Assembly (NCBI RefSeq): GCF_026130045.1
Contig: NZ_JAIBNX010000006.1
Location: 39,488 to 103,487, forward strand
DNA length: 64,000 nt
Reading direction: 5' to 3'
From: Micromonospora sp. CPCC 205371
GTDB taxonomy: Bacteria > Actinomycetota > Actinomycetes > Mycobacteriales > Micromonosporaceae
In this document: in pieces, positions 8,952-16,596 of the stretch
Layout: every line of letters begins with the position of its first letter
Numbering within the stretch: the first letter of the stretch is position 1
Notes under the pieces: model-generated
What the model was told of the DNA's origin: nothing
Seen by the model: the letters and a program-made list of their open reading frames with translations, nothing else
The model's database searches: none
Made by a program: the position numbers and the translations under genes

Positions 8952-11014
8952 GCAAAATCGACCGCCCCGAAGTTCCTCGCAAGCCAATAGAACGGGTAGC
9001 TTGCCGAGCCGTACAGCGTGCCGGTGGTGCCCTTCGTCGCCATCCGGAACGTGACGTTGCCGCCGCTCAGGTCGCCGGCGCCGACCTCGAAGCCCCACAG
9101 GCCGCCAACGGACCGGAACGTGGACGGCGACGTGTACAGCGGCGGCCAGCCCTCGACTGCTGGCGTGTTGGTGTCCGAGCTGGCGTAACGCACCGCCGCG
9201 CCCGCGACGACTACTGCTGGGTCGAGATACGAGTTGCCCGACTGCACCATGACAGACAGCGACAACTCGACGTAATCGCCGACGGCGGCCGGAATAGCCA
9301 GCGACGGGCCTGTGACCAGGTTCCATGCCCCGGAGCCGAGGTTGAGGGTCATGTCGCCGCCGGTGTACCGCTGGCGGCGAACCACCAGCGTTGACCCGCC
9401 GCCACCTCCGGCGGCAGCCCACCTCACGCCCGCTGTCTGCGTCGAATCGGCGGTGAGGACTTGGCCGTCCGTGCCGACCGGGACACGCGTGAACGTGTCC
9501 ACACCGGATGCGGCGATGATGTCGCCCTTTGCGTCGGCGAGGGTGTGAGCAACCGCCCCCACGTCGGCGGCATCCAACGTGTCCCACGCGAGGCCGGTCG
9601 ACTGTGCGCTGTCGGCGCGCAGGACCTGCCCATCCGTGCCGATGGGTTGGCGGGTGACTGTGGCCGCAGCTGTCGCCGCGTATAGGTCTCCCTTGGCGGT
9701 CAGGGTGGAACGCTGTTCGGCGCCGGTAATTCGGGAGTCGTCGCCCGCCGCGACCGTGCCCGCAGAAGTGCCCACCGAGACGCCCAGTGTGCGATCCGCG
9801 GTCAGATCCCCGCCGCCGGTCAACGGCGCTGTCGTGTTCACCAGCCGGCTTGTGGGGACCGCGCCGATATCCGACGACGTGATCGCCAGGTCTGCCTTCA
9901 GCTGAGGCATCGTCCGGTTCGTCCACGCGCCGGCTTTACGCTGAATGACATCGTCATTGGCCGGTGTCAGCGCTGCGATCGCGGTCAGGTCGGAGTCGAG
10001 CGGTTGCCTGCCGTCCAACGCCGTCTGTAACCCAGTGGTCTGCGAGATGGCGAGGGTGACCTGGTCGCTACCGCCGTCGCCGTGGCTGGCTGCGTGGGGG
10101 AGTGGGGTGCGTGCGTCGGACAGGCGCGGGTCGTCGCCGGCCGCGACAGTCCCAGCCGCTGCCCCGACGTTGCGGGTCGCAGAGTCGCCGAGTCCCAGAT
10201 TGGCGCGCGCGGTACCGGCGTTGGCGAGGTCGGACAGGTTCGCTGTCTTCTGTAGCGACGCCGCCTGCGCTGCTGCTGCCGAACCAGCCGGGTCCGCACC
10301 CACATCCGATGCGGTTGCCGTGTCCCATTCCAACCCGGTGCTGGTGGCCGAGTTGGCCCGCAGGAACTGACCGTCGGTACCAACCGGCAGCCGCGCCGGG
10401 GTGTCAGCGGCGGTCGCGGTGACTAGGTCGCCCTTGGCGTCCACGAGCGACGTCTGGACCGCGCCGACGATTCTCGGATCGTCGCCAGCGGCCACCGTCC
10501 CAGCTGTCGTGCCGACGGCGATTCCGAGCGTCCGATCGGTAGAAAGATCACCGCCGCCGGTCAACGGCGCAGTACTGGCCACTGACCGCGTTGCAGGTAC
10601 CGCACCGATCGCCGCAGGCGTTACGGGGTCTGTGCCGCCGCTCGCATGGGTGCTGGCATGGGGCGTTGGTGGCCGTGCATCGGATAGGCGCGGATCGTTT
10701 CCGGCGGCAACGGTTCCTGCGCCTGAGCCGACAGCGATGGTTAGGGTCCGGTTCGCCGACAGGTCGCCGCCGCCAGCCAGTGGCGCGACCGTGGCGATAG
10801 TGCGTGACGATGGGACGCCCCCGCCGCCTCCACTGTCGGGCTGCCAGTCAACACCCTCCGGGTCGGTGGAATCGGCGGTTAGGACTTCGGTGTCGGCGCC
10901 GACCGGGACCGGGGTGAGTTCACCGGCAGCGTCCGCCGCGAGGACGTCGCCCTTGGCGTAGCCGGACCTGTCGAGTTTCCTCGGGTCTCCGGAGGTAAAT
11001 CCGACCGCTGCCAC
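8948..11014 (-). CDS. repetitive fibre-like structural protein
   Basis: The 688-residue protein is built of repeated segments. One type is TAPLTGGGDLSADRTLGIAV followed by GTxAGTVAAGDDPR (four to five copies between residues 75 and 430). Another is KGDLxxATAADTxxRLPVGT followed by DGQVLRADS (four copies). These repeats are characteristic of phage fibres and appendages. The last 150 residues form a non-repetitive beta-rich head (YTGGDMTLNLGSGAWNLV onward) likely to be the trimeric tip. Its place between head and connector genes, upstream of all tail genes, suggests a head or neck appendage rather than a tail fibre. This location is inferred. Confidence 0.7.
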   Translation of the reverse strand: MAAVGFTSGDPRKLDRSGYAKGDVLAADAAGELTPVPVGADTEVLTADSTDPEGVDWQPDSGGGGGVPSSRTIATVAPLAGGGDLSANRTLTIAVGSGAGTVAAGNDPRLSDARPPTPHASTHASGGTDPVTPAAIGAVPATRSVASTAPLTGGGDLSTDRTLGIAVGTTAGTVAAGDDPRIVGAVQTSLVDAKGDLVTATAADTPARLPVGTDGQFLRANSATSTGLEWDTATASDVGADPAGSAAAAQAASLQKTANLSDLANAGTARANLGLGDSATRNVGAAAGTVAAGDDPRLSDARTPLPHAASHGDGGSDQVTLAISQTTGLQTALDGRQPLDSDLTAIAALTPANDDVIQRKAGAWTNRTMPQLKADLAITSSDIGAVPTSRLVNTTAPLTGGGDLTADRTLGVSVGTSAGTVAAGDDSRITGAEQRSTLTAKGDLYAATAAATVTRQPIGTDGQVLRADSAQSTGLAWDTLDAADVGAVAHTLADAKGDIIAASGVDTFTRVPVGTDGQVLTADSTQTAGVRWAAAGGGGGSTLVVRRQRYTGGDMTLNLGSGAWNLVTGPSLAIPAAVGDYVELSLSVMVQSGNSYLDPAVVVAGAAVRYASSDTNTPAVEGWPPLYTSPSTFRSVGGLWGFEVGAGDLSGGNVTFRMATKGTTGTLYGSASYPFYWLARNFGAVDFA

Positions 11015-11037
11015 CGCGCCTCCTCCCGATGCCCTGA

Positions 11038-11076
11038 GGGGTCGCGGGCCAGCCCCCGTGACCGGCCCGCGACCCC
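11038..11076 (-). terminator. strong 13-bp GC hairpin after the putative tail-tube gene
   Basis: GGGGTCGCGGGCC at 11038-11050 pairs perfectly with GGCCCGCGACCCC at 11064-11076 around a 13-nt loop, and one more A-T pair extends it. It occupies the 90-bp gap between the putative tail-tube gene and the fibre gene. It has no U tract. It is a likely terminator or attenuator insulating a very highly expressed gene from those behind it. Confidence 0.7.
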
Positions 11077-11104
11077 TACCCCTTCACCCCTCGCGAAAGC
11101 CTTG

Positions 11105-11782
11105 CTATGGCGCCGCGTAGTCGTTGATGCCGGTGACCGCGTCCGGCGGTGCCACACTGGTCAGGTTTTGGAACCAGTGGTCGGGCACGATCGTGACCGC
11201 GCCGGCGCCCAGCCACGGATTCCCAGCCGTCCACAGTGTGGAGACCGGCTTGGACTCGGCGGTGATCTGCAACGTGGACGGGGCGTTGGCGATCTCGTAG
11301 TCGCCGATCTTCCCGTTCGTCAGGTGCGGCCACACGTTGTACACGTACAGCGGCAACCCGGAAGCAGTACAAGCGCCCGCGCCCGCGACCCGTTGCCACA
11401 CTTCGAGCGAGAAGTGGGTGGTGGCCGCACCCTCTGCGAGGGCGAACCCGGTACCGGTCGGTGGTTCCGACGCGGTCAGCAGCCGCGCCGGGGACACGGT
11501 GTTCGCCACGATGCCTGGGTCCACTGAGCACTGGTCGAGGGTGATCTCGAACCTTTTGAGGATGTCCGGGTCCTTCTCGTTGATGCACAGCGCCGCGTCG
11601 GCGGTCTTTACGATGTGCTCGTCGCCGGTTTCGTACTGGGCCGAACTGCCGACCTGGGTGAATCCGGTCTGCACAATGACACCACCGGCCGTACCGGTGA
11701 CCGGGACACCGCATTCGTTGAGGATGATGACGCGCAGGATGCGGCCCTTGATCGGGTTGTAGCTCTTCGTGATGGTGGCCAC
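11105..11782 (-). CDS. putative major tail (tube) protein
   Basis: A 225-residue beta-rich protein starting MATITKSYNPIKGRILRV. It contains a long mixed beta region with NECGVPVTG, CINEKDPDILKRFEITLDQ and an aromatic PLYVYNVWPHLTNGKIGDY segment, ending PPDAVTGINDYAAP. The pattern resembles tail-tube proteins of actinophages, and no other gene between the connector and the chaperones could be the tube. A strong hairpin terminator follows it, fitting a highly expressed gene. An alternative is a head decoration protein; the call is by fold-like pattern and elimination. Confidence 0.55.
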   Translation of the reverse strand: MATITKSYNPIKGRILRVIILNECGVPVTGTAGGVIVQTGFTQVGSSAQYETGDEHIVKTADAALCINEKDPDILKRFEITLDQCSVDPGIVANTVSPARLLTASEPPTGTGFALAEGAATTHFSLEVWQRVAGAGACTASGLPLYVYNVWPHLTNGKIGDYEIANAPSTLQITAESKPVSTLWTAGNPWLGAGAVTIVPDHWFQNLTSVAPPDAVTGINDYAAP

Positions 11783-11785
11783 GGA

Positions 11786-12163
11786 TCACTCCTCGGTGGT
11801 GCGGGTCCGGCGGGATCGAGTCGCTTTGCGCGGTGTTCGCTTGGCCGGTGCGACCGGCGGCGCGGCGGATGCGTCTTCGTCGCTGGGCGGCGGCGCGTCC
11901 GGCTCCAGTTCGGTGACCGCCTCCGTGCCCGTGTCTGCTTCGGGATCAGGCGGTTCCGGGGTGGTTTCGGTGCTGGGAGGCTCGGTCAGGTCGGCGTGCA
12001 CGACCGCGCCCGTCGCGGCGACCGCGCGCAGCACGTCCCGGTCGGTGTCGTCGGGGACACGCATTTGGTTGCCGCCGGCCGCGACTGGTTCGACACCGGC
12101 TCTGCGGAGGACACCGAAAGCGGCGAGGAACTGCTGCCATCCGCGCGCCTTGATCATGATCAT
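11786..12163 (-). CDS. small head-associated protein with disordered acidic/basic tail
   Basis: This 125-residue protein is not recognised. Residues 1-55 look folded (MIMIKARGWQQFLAAFGVL and an AGVEPVAAGGNQMRV strand pair, reminiscent of short head or neck proteins). Residues 60-125 are a disordered Pro/Glu/Asp stretch ending in a very basic AKRTPRKATRSRRTRTTEE tail that may bind DNA or capsid. It is flanked by 3-bp gaps, so it is co-transcribed with head genes. Confidence 0.5.
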   Translation of the reverse strand: MIMIKARGWQQFLAAFGVLRRAGVEPVAAGGNQMRVPDDTDRDVLRAVAATGAVVHADLTEPPSTETTPEPPDPEADTGTEAVTELEPDAPPPSDEDASAAPPVAPAKRTPRKATRSRRTRTTEE

Positions 12164-12166
12164 GGC

Positions 12167-14515
12167 TCAGCTCCCGCCACTACCGATGATCTGCCAGTTC
12201 GTGCCGTCGAAGATCACCGTTCGGAAGCTCCACTGGTCGCTCATGCCGATGGACGCTTGACCGTCGAGGTTTCCCTCACCGCCATCGATGGAGATGCCTT
12301 GACTGCCGGCAATCTTCTTGATCGTGAACGTTTTGCCGGGCGCCGTACTGTCCAGCGCATCCGGAAGGTTGACCACAACGGTGCTGCCAGCCGCCGACGT
12401 GTCCACCAGATGCACGGCCACGTCGTTGGGGAAAAGGGTGATGTCGGTGGCGCCGGTGTGGAACGCGGGCGCCTCAAGCCCTCCGCCACCGGTAGGCGCC
12501 GGTAGCGCGTCGATGAGATCGGTGACGTACTTGCGGGTGGTCAGTGACCCGTCTGTCGTCGGCGTGTACGCGGCGCCGGCCTCGGCGAGGATCTGCCCAT
12601 CCGAGCGGACCCGCAGGGCAATCGTCGGGGCGACGTTGTTGTTGTTCGGCCGCACCCCGAAAACCAGGTCCCCACGCGTGTTCGACGACGTGGACGTTTC
12701 CTCGTAGCCGATGACGGCCGGATACTGGTTCCCTGCGGCGCCGATGTAGCCGAACCCGATGAGCCGGTAAGAACCCGACGCCCATTCGCCGCCACCGATG
12801 CCAAGGTAGGTGGCCGTAACCCCGAACGATGTCGGAGCGTCCTGCTGGGTGCCCGGCAGCTTCATCGCCAACCGGAGCTTCATCCCCTGGACGTTCTGGT
12901 CGACCAGCAGCGGCCCGGTCACCGTCCCGCCGGTCACCGGCACCGAGCCGACATCCAACGGCACGAGATGTACGACACCGGTCTTGCCGTTGACGGACAA
13001 AACCGGTGCGGCAGCAGGGTCCTCCCACGCCGCGTTCCCGGTCGCGTCGGAAACCAACAGCCGGCCGACAGCAGCACCGGTCGGGATCTGCACACCGCCG
13101 CCGAACGTGTGCTTCCCCGACCAGGTGGGCACCATCGCCTCGTTGATCGCCGGTGCCGCATCCGAACGCATGTAGGTGGCGGCGATCCCGTTGATCGGGA
13201 CGGTGCCAACCTCAGCGGTCGGGTCCGCACCCGCACTGATCCCGGCACCCAAGTCTTCCCAGTTGTTGATGTCTGAGGCCGGGTCGGTGTGCAGGTAGAA
13301 CAGGTGCGGCGGGCTGAAGTCGGTGCGGATTGCGACGCTGGGCGCAGACACCGGAGCGGCCAGCATCGCCGCTTCACTGTTGGCCTCGAACGTTTCGTGC
13401 AAAGGCTGCGGCGGCAACTGCGACGCCGGGATATGCCCACTGCCATCCAAAGGCCCAGCCAGCGCCCCCGGCTGCCCAGCCGTCTCCCACTCGACCGTGG
13501 AGCCATCCGTGGCCAGATATTGGCCGTCGGCACCTGGTTCCAGCGACACCGTTTCGGTGCCGGCATCCCACACCAGCGGCGCCTCGGCGGAGAACTCAGC
13601 GGCCTGCAAAGCGCCGCTGTCATCACCTAAAAAAGGGTTCGCTCCAACCTGGACCGCCAGATGGCAGCAGTCCCAACCCAGCACATAGGTGCGTTCCGCG
13701 ATCGCTTGGACGGTGTTGTTGGACCGGTTGATCGTGGACGGCTGCGGCGGCACTTCAACCCGGGACCGGTAGGCGAGCACAGGCCCGGTCGCGTACATCC
13801 ACACACCACCCGCTGCCGGGGGGCTGCCGTCCGGTCCGGTGCCGGGATAGCCGGCGCCGAGCGCGACCAGGTTTCCCTTGATGGTCCGCAGCCGCCGCCC
13901 GTCACGTTCGACCAGCCGCTCAGCGGCCAGCAGCGGCCCCAGCGACGCTGGGACGTGGATGACACCGACACCGTTGTAGCAGTCGGCCAGGGCCTGCTCC
14001 AGCAGCCCCAAACCTTCCACCACGTTCATCACCGAGCCGGTGACCGGGGTTGCCGCGGTTTGCAGCAGCACCGGATGGGCGCCGCCGTCGGTGACCTCCG
14101 CATCGGCCGCCAGGTGGGGGAAGACAACTTCCTGGCCGGCGGCGACACCGGTCCAGAACGCCCGCTCCACCTGATACGACTCCAGCCGGGTCAGGGCTTC
14201 CTCACCCAGCCGGGCAGCTTCGCCGGCCCAGGCCGCCGGCGAGCATTCAAAGTCGGCGACAACGGTGAACGGGGTCGCACCGCGGTCCTCGAACGTCAGC
14301 TCGGACGTCTTCGGCGGCGGCGGTGGAGGCGGGTCACCTGTGCCGGTGACCGAGAAGCACGGGTCGTAGGTGGTGGAGATGGTGCCGCACAGCGCGTCCC
14401 ACTCCACCCCCTGTCGCCAGTGCGGGGATGGCTCGTCGTAGCGGGCGTCGACGACGGACAGCAGCCCGAACGGCGACGCGACGTGGGAGGGGGGATCGAC
14501 GTGGAACCTAGGCAC
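12167..14515 (-). CDS. head structural protein fused to a fibre domain
   Basis: A 782-residue fusion. Residues 1-300 resemble a head protein found just downstream of the major capsid in many Streptomyces phages (short motifs PFGLLSVVDARYDEPSPHWR, TPFTVVADFECSPAAW and YQVERAFWTG, with paired Cys). Residues 320-782 are fibre-like: GTDGxYLA-type strands, then LSVNGKTGVVHLVPLDVGS, a common phage-fibre motif, then DGSLTTRKYVTDLIDALP and a C-terminal beta domain. It follows the major capsid after a 55-bp gap. The arrangement suggests a capsid-anchored fibre, perhaps for host or mycelium adhesion; that role is inferred. Confidence 0.7.
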   Translation of the reverse strand: MPRFHVDPPSHVASPFGLLSVVDARYDEPSPHWRQGVEWDALCGTISTTYDPCFSVTGTGDPPPPPPPKTSELTFEDRGATPFTVVADFECSPAAWAGEAARLGEEALTRLESYQVERAFWTGVAAGQEVVFPHLAADAEVTDGGAHPVLLQTAATPVTGSVMNVVEGLGLLEQALADCYNGVGVIHVPASLGPLLAAERLVERDGRRLRTIKGNLVALGAGYPGTGPDGSPPAAGGVWMYATGPVLAYRSRVEVPPQPSTINRSNNTVQAIAERTYVLGWDCCHLAVQVGANPFLGDDSGALQAAEFSAEAPLVWDAGTETVSLEPGADGQYLATDGSTVEWETAGQPGALAGPLDGSGHIPASQLPPQPLHETFEANSEAAMLAAPVSAPSVAIRTDFSPPHLFYLHTDPASDINNWEDLGAGISAGADPTAEVGTVPINGIAATYMRSDAAPAINEAMVPTWSGKHTFGGGVQIPTGAAVGRLLVSDATGNAAWEDPAAAPVLSVNGKTGVVHLVPLDVGSVPVTGGTVTGPLLVDQNVQGMKLRLAMKLPGTQQDAPTSFGVTATYLGIGGGEWASGSYRLIGFGYIGAAGNQYPAVIGYEETSTSSNTRGDLVFGVRPNNNNVAPTIALRVRSDGQILAEAGAAYTPTTDGSLTTRKYVTDLIDALPAPTGGGGLEAPAFHTGATDITLFPNDVAVHLVDTSAAGSTVVVNLPDALDSTAPGKTFTIKKIAGSQGISIDGGEGNLDGQASIGMSDQWSFRTVIFDGTNWQIIGSGGS

Positions 14516-14546
14516 CGCTCACCCCTCCGTCCGTCGTGTTGGTGTT

Positions 14547-14561
14547 GTGCTCGTGGAGCAC
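14547..14561 (-). terminator. short hairpin after the major capsid gene
   Basis: GTGCTC at 14547-14552 and GAGCAC at 14556-14561 pair around a 3-nt loop in the 54-bp gap behind the major capsid stop. At 6 bp it is a weak candidate for a partial terminator or an RNA-processing stem. Confidence 0.3.
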
Positions 14562-14569
14562 CCGTGCGC

Positions 14570-16303
14570 CTACAGGCCGCAGGCGGTCAGGTCCGCGGCG
14601 CCGGTGGTGCCGTCGGTGCAGATGTTGACCGTGTACATGCGGGACTCGTGGCCGAGCTTGGCGATCAGGTGGCACTGCTCGGCCCACGCCGCCGTGAAGT
14701 CGTTGGTGGCGTTGAGGGTCGAGTCGCGGACCACACCCAAATCGAGGCTCATGCCGTTGCCGCGCACGAACGTCCCGGCCGCGAACAGCAGGAAGTCGAC
14801 CGTGGTGGGCCACGCCGTTGCCGGGGTCGAGAAGCCCGGCAGCCCCGTCGCGCGGACCTGCCAGTCGGTGACCAGCTGCACCCGCACCCGGCGGGTGTCG
14901 AACCAGTCGGCGATCATCTCGTTGGTGACGTCGAGCAGGTTCACACCGGTCCGCTTCGCGAGGTCGGAGCGGATGACGCCCTGCACCCACGACGGCAGGA
15001 TCACTTCGAGGATCGCGTCGCGGCACATGCCGTACCGGATGCGGTAGTCGATCGCCGCGAGCTCGACCGCGCCGAGCAGCGGAGCCGCCGCCCCCGAACC
15101 GGCCGCACCGATGGTGCCGACGTTGGTGGACTGGGCGACCATCTGCGCCAGGTAGCGGATATTCATGGCCCGCTCCAGCGCCGCCATCAGCAGCCGCAGA
15201 TAGTTGCGGGTCGCTTCCGGGTAGGCGGCGTCGGTGAGGTTGCCGGCGGTGAGGCAGATGCCGTAGCACTCCAGCAGCACCGTCTCGAAGTCCGGGCACG
15301 GAACCCGCACGCACGGCTTGGTGCCACCGCCACCGGTTGCGGCGGCGATGTCGTCGTTGTTCGTCCACACCCACGGCACCGTGCCGTTGGTGAACGTGCC
15401 GTCGAACACGTCCGCCAGCGACGGGCTCACGGGGAAGGTGATGCCGCCCCGCTCGATGCCGATGGTGGGCAGGTCGATCAGGCCGTCTTCACAGGTCACG
15501 TCGAAGAAGTCGTAGCGGATCTGCGGCGGGGCACACCAGCCACCGGCGGCGACGAGCACGTCCGGGTTGGTGAGCGCCTTCAGCTTCTCCTCGACCTCGG
15601 CCGGGGAGGTGCGGTCGGACAGGACGACGTCGAAGTTGTTTTGGATCGACGCGAGCGGCACATAGTTGGGCTGTCCGTGGGTGATCGCGGTGCCCTTGGC
15701 GTAGTTCGCGATCGTCTTGATCAGGCGGTCCATGGTGTCGATGCGGGTACCGATCGGCGCCCCAGCGGTCGGCGTGGCGGCGGTGATGACGAGGTCGTCG
15801 TTGCGCTCCGGCACCCGAGGGTTGGGGGCGTACCGGGCCGCGTCGGAAAGTCGCGCGTTCAGATTCGACGTGCCCGACTTGACGACGTCGCGGACGTTGG
15901 TCTTGCGGCGACCGTCCGCGACGAGCGCGGGCTCCTGCGACGGCGCCGGCTCAGCGGGCTCGGCCGGCGGCTCAGGCTCATCGCCGCCACCGCCGGGCAC
16001 GTCCTCCGGCTTCGGCTGCGGTGCCGGGTCGGGCTCGTCCGGGACCTGGGTGGCCTGCACCCGGCCGCGCAGCTGCTCGAACCGTTCGGCAGCCTCAGTC
16101 ACCGCCTGGGCGCGGGTGCCGCGCTCGCCGCTGACCTTCTCGATCGCGTCGGCGAGCTCGTTGGCGCGGGCCAGCGACTCGGTCGTCGCGCCCGCTTCGT
16201 AGATTTCGGTGAACTCGGCGACGGCCCGCTCGTGGAGCGACGCCAGCTCTTCGTCGGAGATGCCGGTCAGGTCCTCCGGCAGTCGGAAAGCGTCCTCAGA
16301 CAC
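14570..16303 (-). CDS. major capsid protein with N-terminal scaffold-like domain
   Basis: A 577-residue capsid subunit of the HK97-fold type. Residues about 1-80 form a charged helical delta or scaffold-like domain (LTGISDEELASLHERAVAEF), followed by a Pro/Glu linker to about residue 140. The remainder is the mature shell protein with long beta and spine-helix segments (ALERAMNIRYLAQMVAQST, DAILEVILPSWVQGVIRSDL). I place the start at GTG 16303, giving MSEDAFRLPEDL behind a GGGGG stretch. An in-frame ATG at 16333 has no ribosome site and lies inside a perfect palindrome. The protein follows the protease polyprotein, consistent with cleavage of the N-terminal domain on maturation. Confidence 0.9.
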   Translation of the reverse strand: MSEDAFRLPEDLTGISDEELASLHERAVAEFTEIYEAGATTESLARANELADAIEKVSGERGTRAQAVTEAAERFEQLRGRVQATQVPDEPDPAPQPKPEDVPGGGGDEPEPPAEPAEPAPSQEPALVADGRRKTNVRDVVKSGTSNLNARLSDAARYAPNPRVPERNDDLVITAATPTAGAPIGTRIDTMDRLIKTIANYAKGTAITHGQPNYVPLASIQNNFDVVLSDRTSPAEVEEKLKALTNPDVLVAAGGWCAPPQIRYDFFDVTCEDGLIDLPTIGIERGGITFPVSPSLADVFDGTFTNGTVPWVWTNNDDIAAATGGGGTKPCVRVPCPDFETVLLECYGICLTAGNLTDAAYPEATRNYLRLLMAALERAMNIRYLAQMVAQSTNVGTIGAAGSGAAAPLLGAVELAAIDYRIRYGMCRDAILEVILPSWVQGVIRSDLAKRTGVNLLDVTNEMIADWFDTRRVRVQLVTDWQVRATGLPGFSTPATAWPTTVDFLLFAAGTFVRGNGMSLDLGVVRDSTLNATNDFTAAWAEQCHLIAKLGHESRMYTVNICTDGTTGAADLTACGL

Positions 16304-16320
16304 TTGGGCCCCCGTGTGCT

Positions 16321-16338
16321 CGTGAATGGGCATTCACG
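16321..16338. promoter_or_regulatory. perfect dyad upstream of the major capsid gene
   Basis: CGTGAATGGGCATTCACG is an 8-bp perfect inverted repeat with a 2-bp spacer. It ends 18 bases upstream of the preferred GTG start of the capsid gene and covers the alternative ATG. It could be an operator or an mRNA hairpin in the capsid leader. The same gap holds an 11-mer, GTCGATCTAGC, at 16363-16373 that recurs at 16591-16601. Confidence 0.4.
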
Positions 16339-16450
16339 GCACTGCGGCGGCCCGCACACAGCGTCGATCTAGCCGGGATGGTAGTTGTAGGTTTCGGTTG
16401 GCGCTAGTCAGGTTCCCTCGCGCGCGACTTACGGAATGTGCGGGTGAGGT

Positions 16451-16516
16451 TCAGTCACCCTCGGTGGGCGGAGGAGCCGGAGGCGGCGTTGGGCGTCCGC
16501 AACAAGAACCACGCAT
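16451..16516 (-). CDS. 21-residue Cys/Pro microprotein upstream of the capsid gene
   Basis: A 21-codon frame (MRGSCCGRPTPPPAPPPTEG plus Asp) is preceded by GGAGGTGAAAGCG, one of the best ribosome sites in the window, and ends in TGA. It lies alone in the 290-bp stretch between the polyprotein and the major capsid. Its Cys-Cys pair and proline run recall short CCG-containing peptides sometimes annotated near capsid genes of actinophages. It could be a minor virion peptide, a leader peptide coupling capsid expression, or a chance frame. The ribosome site is the main argument for reality. Confidence 0.5.
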   Translation of the reverse strand: MRGSCCGRPTPPPAPPPTEGD

Positions 16517-16596
16517 CGCTTTCACCTCCTACTCGCTGCGACTGTTCGTTGGTCGGGAGAGTAGAACCCTCCCAGTGGATCGTGATGTCGGTCGAT

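Noticed and set aside
8952..9926. Upstream extension of the connector frame over the fibre gene
   Set aside because: The extension is His/Arg/Gly-rich shadow sequence; the ATG overlapping the upstream stop gives a recognisable Ig-like N-terminus.
13661..16372. 903-codon rightward open frame opposite the major capsid and head-fibre genes
   Set aside because: It is antisense to two well-supported structural genes, is composed of Arg/Gly/His-rich sequence typical of a shadow frame in GC-rich DNA, and has no domain or ribosome site.
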